From Methanocrinis alkalitolerans (lineage in GTDB: Archaea > Halobacteriota > Methanosarcinia > Methanotrichales > Methanotrichaceae), in assembly GCF_029167205.1 (NCBI RefSeq), contig NZ_JARFPL010000030.1, positions 1 through 27,430 of the forward strand: a DNA stretch of 27,430 nt. Reading direction: 5' to 3'. Below are positions 6,147 through 13,574 of the stretch, in pieces (position 1 is the first letter of the stretch; each line of letters starts with the position of its first letter). The notes under the pieces were generated by a model, which was not told the origin of the DNA, did no database searches, and saw nothing but the letters and a program-made list of their open reading frames with translations. Both the position numbers and the translations under genes were made by a program.

Positions 6147-8921
6147 TTGGCCACCCCACCTCCACCCGCCCAGCCTTCGACGGAAGAGCTGCCCTTCCGC
6201 GTTCTGGTGATCATATCCCGCCCCCTGGACGAAAGCGAGCTTCCGAATATCGCCGACCAGTGGGCGCTCTATAGCGGCCTATCGGCGGTGAAGACCCCGG
6301 CCCGCCTGGATTTTCTCAGGCCCCCGACTATCGAGCAGCTCAGAACCGAGATCCTGGGAGGCTACGACGTCGTCCACTTCGACGGCCACGGCAGCTTTGG
6401 GCGCAGATGCCCGAGCTGCTCCGGCCTCAACCCTCCTGAAGGCAAGAAATGCGGCCGATGTAACGCCGTCCTGGAATATGAAGAGGCCGGGGGATACCTC
6501 GCCTTCGAGGGGGAGGACGGGACGGTGGACTCCCTCGCCGCCGAAGATCTGGCGGGGATGATAAACGCTGTCCCCGGAAGGCCCACGAAGCTTGTCATCC
6601 TCTCCGCTTGCGAGTCGGCGAAAGGTGGAGACGCGAGCCTCCTCGCGGTCCTGACGCGGGAGGGGGTCCCCGCCGTCATGGGGATGAGGGAGCCGGTCCC
6701 GGTGGAGCTGACGGTGGCCCTCTCCCGGCCTTTATATGCCTATTTGGGCGCGGGCAATAATATCAAAGAGGCGTTCGACCAGGCGCGCCCCTCCTTGGCG
6801 AAACTGCCCAAAAGCGAGGAGGGAACTCCTGCCGAGGAGATCCCGATCCTGGAGGGCGATGGAACCGGCGCCCGGATCGTCGACCGTCCGATGCGGGGCG
6901 AGGTCGTCGTCGAGAGGGAGAGGATCTTTGGGGTCCCGGAGTACGACTTCGTCGGCGAGTTCATCCGGGGCGATCCGCCCCGGGGCAGAAAGGGACTCCT
7001 CGCCCGGACGGTCCGCGCCCTCAACGGCGGCGAGAGGCTCGTCGTCCTCACCGGCCAGGGCGGGATCGGCAAATCTGTCCTGGGCGCCGAGGCGGCTCGC
7101 AGGATAGCATGGCGGTATCCCGGCGGCGTCTTCTGGCGGAGCGGAGCCGAGATCGAGAACATGAGTCTGAACGAGCTTCTCGACGCCTTCGTCAACGTCT
7201 TCGGCTACGAATTCCGGACCCGTTTGGTGGACGAAAAGCGAGACATTGTCCTCGGATACCTGCGAGACCTGGGGACGGCGAGCCTGATCGTCGTCGACAA
7301 CGCCGAGACGATAAAAGATCCTGCCGTCTTTCGGTTCCTGGAGGGGATACCGAGGCCGTCGGCGGCTCTTGTGACCAGCCGGGAGGCGCTGGAGCGGGAG
7401 GGGACCCACATCGACATCGACGAGATGGAGCCCCTGGAGGCGACAAGGCTCTTCATCGTCGAGGCGAGACGGCGAAAGCCGGGATGGGGCGAGAAGCTGA
7501 CCTCCTCGGATTTGAAGGCGATGCGGGATATCTCCGGGCACCTGGACGGCCACCCCCTGGCGATCAAGCTCGCGGCGGCGATGGTGGGGAGCGACTCTCT
7601 CGCGACTATCTGCCAGAGGGTCCTCGCCGCTCCCCACAAGGAAGTCTCCACGCGGTTCGACTTCTCCTACAACCCCCTCCCCGAGGGCGAGAAGGAGCTC
7701 CTCCACCGGATGGCCGCCTTCGCCAGCTCCGCCACCGAGGTCGTGATCGAGATGACTTCGACCCTGCCCCTCTTCGAGGGAGACGCGACGGCGGCGCTTC
7801 CTCAGTGGCGGGACGACCTGACGGAGCTCGTCCGAAAGTCCTTCGTGGACACGGTGCCCGTGACGGCCTTTGACGATTCGGGAGATGAGGTCACATGGCA
7901 GCGCTATCGATTGCATTCGCTGATGCGCCAGTACGCCTCCGGAAAGGCGGGCGAGGGGGCGATGAAGATCCATCTGCGGCGGGCGGCCAACATCTTTCTT
8001 GCATATGCGACCCTGTTCGAGGAGGACTACAATGCGCTCCAGGCCGAGCACGAGAACATCCTCGCAGGTTTGGACTGGGCCTATGCAGCGAAAGAGTGGG
8101 AGATGGTGAGAAGCTTGGTATCGGCCACCGAATTTTATTTGAGGACCAGGGGGTACTGGAACGAAGATAAGATCAGGCTGAAACAGGCGATGAAAGCTTG
8201 CGAGAGTCTGGGGGACAAGGCTGGCGTCGCAATATCGCTCCACCAGCTGGGGATCCTCGCTCAGGACACGGGCGACATCGACGAGGCCCGCCGCCTCTAC
8301 GGCGATAGCCTGAAGATCGCCCAAGAGCTGGGGTACAAATCCGGGGTCGCAAAATCGCTCGGCCAGCTTGGGATGCTCGCTCAGGATACGGGCGACATCG
8401 ACGAGGCCCGCCGCCTTTACAGCGATAGCCTGAAGACATTTCAAGAGCTGGGGGACAAGGACGGGGTCGCAAAATCGCTCGGCCAGCTTGGGATGCTGGC
8501 TCAGGGCACGGGCGACATCATTGAGGCCCGCCGCCTATACGCCGAGAGCCTGAAGATAGCTCAAGATCTGGGGGACAAGTCCGGTATCGCAAGCTCGCTC
8601 CACCAGCTGGGGATGCTCGCTCAGGACACGGGCGACATCGACGAGGCCCGCCGCCTCTACGCCGAGAGCATGAAGATCGCCCAAGAGATGGGGGACAAGG
8701 ACGGCGTCGCCATTACATTGGCCAATAGCTCCATTCTGGAAGAGGGAGAAGGAAACCTGGATCAGGCGCTGGATCTGATCCGAATGGCTGAGAAGCTGTT
8801 CCTGGAGCTTGGAAGCCCAAAGGCAACCCAGGCTCGGCAGATTCGAGAACGTCTGGAGCAGAAGGCGCAAGATAAGCCCTCATCCTTTGGAAGGATAAAA
8901 AGATGGCTGGGGCTTGGTTGA
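6147..8921 (+). CDS. CHAT protease - NB-ARC NTPase - TPR STAND protein
   Basis: The 924-residue protein has the plan of a STAND immune or cell-death switch. Residues about 15-225 form a CHAT (caspase-like) protease with the catalytic pair H81 in FDGHGS and C155 in LSACESA. Four cysteines (C88, C91, C102, C105) form a zinc ribbon inserted between them. Residues about 260-600 form an NB-ARC-type P-loop NTPase: Walker A GQGGIGKS at 303-310, Walker B LIVVDNAE at 380-387, sensor-like VTSRE at 409-413, GHPLAIKL at 468-475 and an LHSLMRQYA winged-helix motif at 589-597. The C-terminus carries four nearly identical 40-residue TPRs (688-847) and a degenerate fifth. By analogy, TPRs sense a trigger, the NTPase oligomerises and CHAT cleaves a partner. 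The start is TTG 6147 with a weak GGTGA. Two small genes follow closely. Confidence 0.85.
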   Translation: MATPPPPAQPSTEELPFRVLVIISRPLDESELPNIADQWALYSGLSAVKTPARLDFLRPPTIEQLRTEILGGYDVVHFDGHGSFGRRCPSCSGLNPPEGKKCGRCNAVLEYEEAGGYLAFEGEDGTVDSLAAEDLAGMINAVPGRPTKLVILSACESAKGGDASLLAVLTREGVPAVMGMREPVPVELTVALSRPLYAYLGAGNNIKEAFDQARPSLAKLPKSEEGTPAEEIPILEGDGTGARIVDRPMRGEVVVERERIFGVPEYDFVGEFIRGDPPRGRKGLLARTVRALNGGERLVVLTGQGGIGKSVLGAEAARRIAWRYPGGVFWRSGAEIENMSLNELLDAFVNVFGYEFRTRLVDEKRDIVLGYLRDLGTASLIVVDNAETIKDPAVFRFLEGIPRPSAALVTSREALEREGTHIDIDEMEPLEATRLFIVEARRRKPGWGEKLTSSDLKAMRDISGHLDGHPLAIKLAAAMVGSDSLATICQRVLAAPHKEVSTRFDFSYNPLPEGEKELLHRMAAFASSATEVVIEMTSTLPLFEGDATAALPQWRDDLTELVRKSFVDTVPVTAFDDSGDEVTWQRYRLHSLMRQYASGKAGEGAMKIHLRRAANIFLAYATLFEEDYNALQAEHENILAGLDWAYAAKEWEMVRSLVSATEFYLRTRGYWNEDKIRLKQAMKACESLGDKAGVAISLHQLGILAQDTGDIDEARRLYGDSLKIAQELGYKSGVAKSLGQLGMLAQDTGDIDEARRLYSDSLKTFQELGDKDGVAKSLGQLGMLAQGTGDIIEARRLYAESLKIAQDLGDKSGIASSLHQLGMLAQDTGDIDEARRLYAESMKIAQEMGDKDGVAITLANSSILEEGEGNLDQALDLIRMAEKLFLELGSPKATQARQIRERLEQKAQDKPSSFGRIKRWLGLG
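8208..8687 (+). repeat. Four 120-bp tandem repeats encoding TPR units
   Basis: Each 120-bp unit encodes a 40-residue TPR beginning LGDKxGVA and containing LAQDTGDIDEARRLY. The copies are very similar in DNA as well as protein, which points to recent duplication or gene conversion. A fifth unit (8688-8807) has diverged. Confidence 0.85.
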
Positions 8922-8950
8922 GATGAGAACGATTTGATGGAGAGCCTGCC

Positions 8951-9166
8951 ATGATCCGGATCAAATGCGTTAATCCGAACTGCACCGCCCCCGATGGCGT
9001 CTTCTCCTGGGACGAGCGAGCCTCCGTCGAGAGCGGAGGCGGCCTCGCCGAGCCGGGCGAGGAGGAGGCCCTCTCCTTCGTCGCCGAGTGCCCGTACTGC
9101 GGGACGGAGAACAAGATCTGGCTGTCGCGGGTGAAGAAAGAGGATGTTGTGAGGAGGTTTGGATGA
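8951..9166 (+). CDS. Small zinc-ribbon protein in CHAT/STAND operon
   Basis: The 71-residue protein has two cysteine pairs (C6 and C11 in CVNPNC; C47 and C50 in CPYC) placed as in a zinc ribbon, separated by an acidic, glycine-rich loop. A GGAG at 8939-8942 sits 8 nt before the ATG. It begins 29 bp after the CHAT/STAND stop, and its TGA overlaps the ATG of the next gene, so the three are likely translated together. I do not recognise a family. It may be an adaptor or regulator for the CHAT protein, which has its own zinc ribbon, but this is inference. Confidence 0.7.
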   Translation: MIRIKCVNPNCTAPDGVFSWDERASVESGGGLAEPGEEEALSFVAECPYCGTENKIWLSRVKKEDVVRRFG

Positions 9167-9630
9167 TGAGCGAAGGCGACAGCGAGCCGGTCCGGGGCGG
9201 CTCTCTGACGAAGCTCGACCGATTCTGGCTGGAGACGGCCCGGGGTGCGGCGAAGGAGTCGGTCGCAGCCCTGGAGGAGGCGGCAAAGCAGCTGATATCG
9301 GTCACCAGCCTCCTCCAGGCGATCTACTTCGCCGCCATCTCCTTCAGCGACCTGAAGGGAAGCCTGGCGGTGGAGGGCGAAATCCGATGGGCTCTCGTCC
9401 TGCTCTTGGTCCTTCCCATCGTCCTCTGGCTCGCCAGCCTCGCCTTCGCCGTCCTGGTCTTCAAGCCGGAGACCTACAGGACGAACCTCTCCTCCCCGGA
9501 CCTGGCGCGCTCTATGTACGAGGAGATCGTAGGCTACAAGCACCGGCAGCTCCAGCGGGCTCACCTCTTCCTGCTGCTGGGGTTCGTGCCGCTGGTGGTG
9601 AACATCGTCCTCTATCTAGTCTGGATTTAG
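9163..9630 (+). CDS. Three-helix membrane protein, candidate effector/partner of CHAT protein
   Basis: The 155-residue protein has a soluble N-terminal helix region (about 15-43) and three predicted membrane helices at about 44-62, 76-100 and 133-154. A distinctive segment, KQLISVTSLLQAIYFAAISF, forms the first. An AGGAGG ribosome site at 9152-9157 lies inside the preceding gene and serves ATG 9163 or 9166; the reading frame upstream to 9088 is open but has no better start. The ATGA overlap with the zinc-ribbon gene indicates coupled translation. By analogy with CHAT proteases that cut a membrane-pore partner (bacterial gasdermins), this protein could be the target. That is a hypothesis; no gasdermin similarity is visible. 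Confidence 0.72.
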   Translation: MMSEGDSEPVRGGSLTKLDRFWLETARGAAKESVAALEEAAKQLISVTSLLQAIYFAAISFSDLKGSLAVEGEIRWALVLLLVLPIVLWLASLAFAVLVFKPETYRTNLSSPDLARSMYEEIVGYKHRQLQRAHLFLLLGFVPLVVNIVLYLVWI

Positions 9631-9694
9631 CCGGGGACGGCATCACCAGCACCAGCATCAGCCCCAAATACCATCCCGACGAAATAACCCATCG

Positions 9695-10309
9695 ATGTCC
9701 CCCACCGACTCCGCCCTCCTCCTCGTCCTCTACCTCGCCTGCTTCGCCGCCGTCCACAGCCTCATGGCCAGCCTTCCCTTCAAAAGAAGGGCCGCGAAGA
9801 TCCTCGGGAGCCGGATGGACCCGTGGTATCCGGCGATCTTCGCGGCCTCCGCCTTCGTGATGATCGCGCCCCTGGTCTACCTCGTCTACCTCTTCCCCGG
9901 CAATATCCTCTACGTCGCCCCCTCCCCCTGGCGGTGGGCGATGGTGGCAGGGCAGGTCCTGGCGGGGCTTCTATCCATCAGGGCCTTCGTCGACGCACCC
10001 CACCGGTTCAAGGTGCCTCTGCAGCTTTCGGGGCCCGGGGCCTCCGGGGCGAAAGCCCTGGCCCCCCGGGGGATATACTGCTGGATTAGAGACCCCTTCC
10101 TTTTATCCGGCTTTCTCATCATCTGGCTGACCCCCTTCATGACGACGAATATCCTGATCCTATACGCCGCCGTCACCGTCTACCTCTACCTGGGGTCCCT
10201 CCACTGGGAGAGGAGGCTCCTCGCCCAGTTCGGCGACGAATACCGCTCCTATCAGCGGCGGGTCCCGCGGATGATCCCCTGGCGGGGAAGGCTCAGCCCC
10301 GAAGGGTGA
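9695..10309 (+). CDS. ICMT/NnrU-like integral membrane protein, copy 1
   Basis: The 204-residue protein has about five membrane helices and the C-terminal signature of isoprenylcysteine methyltransferase-like (PEMT/ICMT fold) proteins: RGIYCWIRDPFLLSGF, then LGSLHWERRLLAQFGDEYRSYQRRVPRMIP. In characterised members this part binds S-adenosylmethionine and methylates lipid-like substrates; the substrate here is unknown. No ribosome site is seen before ATG 9695, and a weak TATA-like CCAAATACC at about 9664-9671 would make the mRNA leaderless. It is followed by a paralogue and starts 64 bp after the 3-TM gene, so it may also be read from the upstream operon. Confidence 0.7.
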   Translation: MSPTDSALLLVLYLACFAAVHSLMASLPFKRRAAKILGSRMDPWYPAIFAASAFVMIAPLVYLVYLFPGNILYVAPSPWRWAMVAGQVLAGLLSIRAFVDAPHRFKVPLQLSGPGASGAKALAPRGIYCWIRDPFLLSGFLIIWLTPFMTTNILILYAAVTVYLYLGSLHWERRLLAQFGDEYRSYQRRVPRMIPWRGRLSPEG

Positions 10310-10337
10310 TGGGATAGGTGGCAGAGAGGCAAATCCC

Positions 10338-11057
10338 ATGTTCACGATCTCCACCCTAATCCTCGCCTTCTACCTCATCGCCTTCGCTCTCCTCCACAGC
10401 CTCCTCGCGGGCAGCTGGGCGAAGGGGAGGGCCCGCCGGGCCTTCGGTCCGGGAGGGATGCGGTGGTACCGCCTCTTCTTTACCATCATCGCCGCAGCGA
10501 CCCTCCTCCCCCTGCTATACCTATTCTATCTCTTCCCCGGGCAGGTCCTCTACTCCGTCCCCGCCCCCTGGCGGTGGGGGATGGTGGCGGTCCAGGCGGC
10601 CGCCGCCTTCGCCCTAGCAAAGACCCTCCTGGAAGCGGGGCCCCTCCGGTTCCTGGGGATCAGGCCCGGCTCCGGTGAGGGCAACGGCCAGCTGATCGTC
10701 CGGGGGATCTACTGCAGGACGAGAAACCCCCTCTTCCTCTTCGCCCTCGTATTCCTCTGGCTCACCCCCGTCATGACCGCAAACCTCCTCGTCCTCTACA
10801 TCATCACCACCGTCTACTTCATCCTCGGATCGGTCCACGAGGAGAGGATGCTCGCCGAGGAGTTCGGGGCCGCCTACCTCGACTACCAGGATAGGGTGCC
10901 CAGGTTCATCCCCCGGATGAGATGCACCTACCCCGAGACAGAGGTGAAGGCCAGAGGAAAGGCTGCGGGACCGGGGGGCGGCGTCCCGGGATCTCCGCCG
11001 GGATCTGAATCGGGATCTGAATCGAGATCTTCATCAGAGCCTGAGCTGAAATCCTGA
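10338..11057 (+). CDS. ICMT/NnrU-like integral membrane protein, copy 2
   Basis: This 239-residue protein is a clear paralogue of the gene just before it: FALLHSLLAGS, LFYLFPGQVLYSVPAPWRWGMVA, RGIYCRTRNPLFLFALVFLWLTPVMTANLL and HEERMLAEEFGAAYLDYQDRVPRFIP align along the whole length. It has five or six membrane helices and an ICMT-type C-terminus. It differs by a low-complexity tail of about 35 residues rich in Gly, Ser and Glu (GSESGSESRSSSEPE) and an insertion near residue 110. The start ATG 10338 has GAGAGG about 8 nt upstream. Tandem duplication is the simplest origin. Confidence 0.7.
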   Translation: MFTISTLILAFYLIAFALLHSLLAGSWAKGRARRAFGPGGMRWYRLFFTIIAAATLLPLLYLFYLFPGQVLYSVPAPWRWGMVAVQAAAAFALAKTLLEAGPLRFLGIRPGSGEGNGQLIVRGIYCRTRNPLFLFALVFLWLTPVMTANLLVLYIITTVYFILGSVHEERMLAEEFGAAYLDYQDRVPRFIPRMRCTYPETEVKARGKAAGPGGGVPGSPPGSESGSESRSSSEPELKS

Positions 11058-11121
11058 TCGTGATCTCATGCCCGGTCTGGGCCAAACTCCGGGGCAAAAG
11101 ATAGAAAGGAAGGTGAGGAGG

Positions 11122-11223
11122 TCACCGCCCCCGGGGCGCCTCCGCCTCGCCGGACTGGAGAAGGTGCCCCTCCATCCCCACCGAAAGCGCCGAGTCGGCG
11201 GGGATCAGCAGCATCGTCCTCAT
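11122..11223 (-). CDS. Possible 33-residue protein overlapping the osmC stop
   Basis: The ATG of this small frame overlaps the TGA of the OsmC-like gene (ATGA), and it runs for 33 codons (MRTMLLIPADSALSV... to APRGR). The coupled start and GC-rich third positions make translation possible, but no homology is recognised. It could equally be chance. Confidence 0.25.
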   Translation of the reverse strand: MRTMLLIPADSALSVGMEGHLLQSGEAEAPRGR

Positions 11224-11645
11224 CCGTCCACCACCTCAAAATCGATGCTCACAGAGCTGGTCATCGACCTTATCACCGGCGCCCTCCTCGCCACCTCTGC
11301 GAAGATCTCCGCCAGGGCCTCCGGATCTGCGTCGGCGGCGATTTTGACGTTGATATCGATCCGGGTCACCTCCCTCCCGTCCCCCAGCCTCTCCAGAACT
11401 CCGACCGCCTCCGACCTGTAAGACCGGAGGGCGACCTTATGCTTCTTCGCCACGGCGAGGGTGGTGGTGAGGACGCATCCGTTGGCGGCGGCGACGAAGA
11501 GGTCCTCGGGGGAGAGGAACCCCTCGACTCCGCCAAACTCCGCCGGAAGGGCGACCTTGATCTTCTGACGGGACGCAAATACTATCTCGCCCCTGGCGTC
11601 CCCGGTCCAGGCCAGATCGTTTCCAAAATAGATCTCTTCGGTCAT
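11220..11645 (-). CDS. OsmC-like protein with a single cysteine
   Basis: The 141-residue protein has the OsmC/Ohr fold landmarks: an N-terminal beta region, FLSPEDLFVAAANGCVLTTTLAVAKKHK with the first redox Cys, and a C-terminal half with IDINVKIAADADPEALAEIFAEVARRAPV. OsmC and Ohr reduce organic peroxides with two cysteines. Here the second Cys is missing (the VARRAPVIRSM segment has none), so peroxidase chemistry is doubtful and it may act on another substrate or in thiol handling. A GTG at 11651 could add two residues, but a TATA-like element at 11668-11682 (minus: AATTGATAATTAC) points to a transcript starting near ATG 11645 with almost no leader. Confidence 0.75.
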   Translation of the reverse strand: MTEEIYFGNDLAWTGDARGEIVFASRQKIKVALPAEFGGVEGFLSPEDLFVAAANGCVLTTTLAVAKKHKVALRSYRSEAVGVLERLGDGREVTRIDINVKIAADADPEALAEIFAEVARRAPVIRSMTSSVSIDFEVVDG

Positions 11646-11667
11646 GACCACGGGCTTTGTACCCGAT

Positions 11668-11682
11668 GGTAATTATCAATTT
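11668..11682 (-). promoter_or_regulatory. TATA-like element for OsmC-like gene
   Basis: The AT-rich minus-strand sequence AATTGATAATTAC is centred about 30 nt before ATG 11645, suggesting a leaderless or near-leaderless mRNA. Confidence 0.35.
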
Positions 11683-11704
11683 CCTGAGATCTTCGGCCGA
11701 ACGG

Positions 11705-12754
11705 TCAAGGGCGGCGGACTCTTCGGCCGGTCGGGCTGCCTTCATCCCGATGGTCATCCTGATGGTCATCCCCATGGTGATTCCGATGGTAAGCCTCTCC
11801 GGGGGCCCCGGGCGGGTCGACGTGGACCGTCGCCTCCGATAGGTATGGGAGGCTTCTTAGGAGCTGATGGCCCACCTCCTTCGCGATCTTGTGCCCCTCC
11901 TCGACGGTCAGATCCGGATCGACGATAACATCGATCTCGGCCCGGAGGCGGTGGCCCAGCCACCTCACCCTCACCCCAGATACCTCCTCGACTCCGGGGG
12001 CGGATCCGGCGGCCGCCCTCACCCCATCGACGACCTCGGGGTCGACGCCGTCGACGAGCCTCGTCAGGACCATCCGCCCCGATCTCCACCCGATATGAAG
12101 GATGACGACGGTGATGATAAGCCCCACCAGGGGGTCGGCCCTGGGGTATCCGGCCCAGACGCCGACGGCTCCGAAGAGGACCGCGAGGCTCGTCAGGCCG
12201 TCGGCCCGGGCGTGGAGGCCGTCGGCGACGAGGGCGGCGCTGTTGATCTCCCGGCCGACCTTCATCCGGTAGACGGCCACCGCCTCATTTCCGACGAAAC
12301 CCATGATGGAGGCGAGGGCCACCGCCCATAGGATTCCGACGGAAGCAGGCTCATAGAGCCTCATCACCGACTCGTACCCGGTGAAGACGGCACCGGCGAC
12401 GATGACGAGGACTATGGCGAGCCCCGCCAGGTCCTCGGCCCGGCCGTATCCGTAGGTGAACCCCTTCGTCGGAGGAAGCCGTCCGAGCCTGAAGGCGACC
12501 CAGAGGGGAAGGGCCGTCGCCGCGTCACCGAAGTTGTGGACGGTGTCGGCGAGGAGGGCGACAGACCCGGAGAAGAAGACTATCGCCACCTGGATCAACG
12601 CCGTCGCGGCAAGCGCCAGAAAGGAGAGCTTGACCGCCCGGATTCCCCTCTCGGCGGCGAGGAGGGCCGGGTCGGCGGCGGCGTGGAGGTGATGGTCCCT
12701 TCTTCCTTCTTCGATCCCAGCATCGGAGATGCGGATGCCTTTCTTTCCTATCAT
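11705..12754 (-). CDS. Cation diffusion facilitator (CDF) metal exporter
   Basis: The 349-residue protein has six membrane helices at about 40-230 and a C-terminal cytoplasmic ferredoxin-like domain. The membrane metal site is visible as H73-x3-D77 in ADTVHNFGDA and H181-x3-D185 in DGLHARADG, the His-Asp pattern usual for zinc exporters. The family moves Zn or related cations out of the cytoplasm in exchange for protons. Unusual features are a His pair near the N-terminus (HHLH, 21-24) and a His/Asp-rich tail (HRNHHGDDHQDDHRDE) built from 12-bp DNA repeats. The start ATG 12754 has GGAG immediately upstream and a palindromic TATA box at 12785-12796, giving a leader of about 10 nt. Confidence 0.88.
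   Translation of the reverse strand: MIGKKGIRISDAGIEEGRRDHHLHAAADPALLAAERGIRAVKLSFLALAATALIQVAIVFFSGSVALLADTVHNFGDAATALPLWVAFRLGRLPPTKGFTYGYGRAEDLAGLAIVLVIVAGAVFTGYESVMRLYEPASVGILWAVALASIMGFVGNEAVAVYRMKVGREINSAALVADGLHARADGLTSLAVLFGAVGVWAGYPRADPLVGLIITVVILHIGWRSGRMVLTRLVDGVDPEVVDGVRAAAGSAPGVEEVSGVRVRWLGHRLRAEIDVIVDPDLTVEEGHKIAKEVGHQLLRSLPYLSEATVHVDPPGAPGEAYHRNHHGDDHQDDHRDEGSPTGRRVRRP
11747..11794 (-). repeat. 12-bp tandem repeats encoding the His/Asp tail of the CDF protein
   Basis: Four 12-bp units with the core GATGGTCATC (plus strand) lie end to end; the first two differ at one base and the last two are more diverged. On the minus strand they encode the metal-binding-looking His/Asp tail. 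Confidence 0.7.
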
Positions 12755-12784
12755 GCTCCTATCGGAACCGGTTTTCTTCCTCTG

Positions 12785-12796
12785 AGATTTAAATCT
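12785..12796 (-). promoter_or_regulatory. Palindromic TATA box of CDF gene
   Basis: AGATTTAAATCT is a perfect 12-bp palindrome containing the TATA-like TTTAAA. It is centred about 26 nt before the expected transcript start of the CDF gene. A dimeric metal-responsive repressor could bind such a site, but no repressor gene is nearby. Confidence 0.45.
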
Positions 12797-12875
12797 GCGG
12801 CCCGCTCGGACCGCAATCGAAAGAAATTGGAGGGTAGGCGTTGGAGACTATGGAGGGCTGGAGGATGCGACGTAA

Positions 12876-12885
12876 GGTATATCGG
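12876..12885 (+). promoter_or_regulatory. TATA box for TPR protein gene
   Basis: GGTATATCGG is centred 28 nt before ATG 12909. No ribosome site lies near that ATG, so the mRNA is probably leaderless. Confidence 0.4.
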
Positions 12886-12908
12886 AGGCGAAAGCCCATA
12901 GATCTGAC

Positions 12909-13304
12909 ATGGACCCGATCCTGCCGATCATAGCGGGGCTCATCCTCATCACTGTCGTCGCCCTCGTCTCCATCAAAAAGCGTTTCGCCGAAAACTCCGA
13001 CTTCTGGTTCTCTATGGGGATGATCCTCGCTGATTTCGGGAAGTACGAGAGGGCGGCCCGATGCTGCGAGAGGGCGGTGAGGATCTACCCCTTCTACGTC
13101 CACGCCTGGAACAACTGGGGCCTGGCCCTCCTGAAGCTCGGAAGGCATGAGGAGGCCCTCGAAAGGCTCGAGGAGGCGCTCACCTTAAACCCCGCCCTGG
13201 GCGAGGGATGGTACAACAAGGGGATCGTCCTCGAAAAGCTCCATCGAGAGGGAGAAGCGGAGGAGGCGTTCGAGAGAGCCCGGTCCCTGGGGGTCAGCCC
13301 CTGA
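12909..13304 (+). CDS. Membrane-anchored TPR protein
   Basis: The 131-residue protein starts with one membrane helix (about 4-21) followed by three TPR units: DFWFSMGMILADFGKYERAARCCERAVRIYP, HAWNNWGLALLKLGRHEEALERLEEALTLNP and EGWYNKGIVLEKLHREGEAEEAFERARSLG (each cut here by eye). TPRs bind partner proteins, so it is probably a membrane-bound scaffold. The partner is not evident. It has its own promoter and no close downstream gene on the same strand. Confidence 0.75.
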   Translation: MDPILPIIAGLILITVVALVSIKKRFAENSDFWFSMGMILADFGKYERAARCCERAVRIYPFYVHAWNNWGLALLKLGRHEEALERLEEALTLNPALGEGWYNKGIVLEKLHREGEAEEAFERARSLGVSP

Positions 13305-13574
13305 ATATACGTCAGAACCTTTTTTGTGGGTCGAGAGTGACCGATGGAAGGATCGGAGGAGGAAGATCGGCCTCGACTCCGGAGATGGTACTCGTATCTC
13401 TCGCGGCCTATTCCTTGAGAGCTTCATCACAATCTTAAACATGCTTCAAGGCCGGCGGCTATGAGCCAAAGCTCGGGTGAGCTGAGCGGGGACGGCCGGA
13501 TATCCCCCAAATTTTTCAGGGCCTAAGAAGGCGGGTTCAAGCCTCCAATCGTCCTGAGAAGATCATCATCGGCT

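Noticed and set aside
7109..7873. 254-codon plus-strand frame
   Set aside because: Arg/Gly-rich frame-shifted shadow inside the NB-ARC region; no ribosome site.
6732..8444. 570-codon open frame on the minus strand
   Set aside because: It is the antisense shadow of the CHAT/STAND gene. It is low in recognisable motifs, and high GC keeps opposite frames open.
8208..8807. CRISPR-like repetition
   Set aside because: The 120-bp repeats are contiguous and coding (TPRs), without spacers. No CRISPR array is seen elsewhere in the window.
13529..13545. tRNA T-arm-like GGGTTCAAGCC
   Set aside because: No acceptor, D or anticodon arms can be folded around it.
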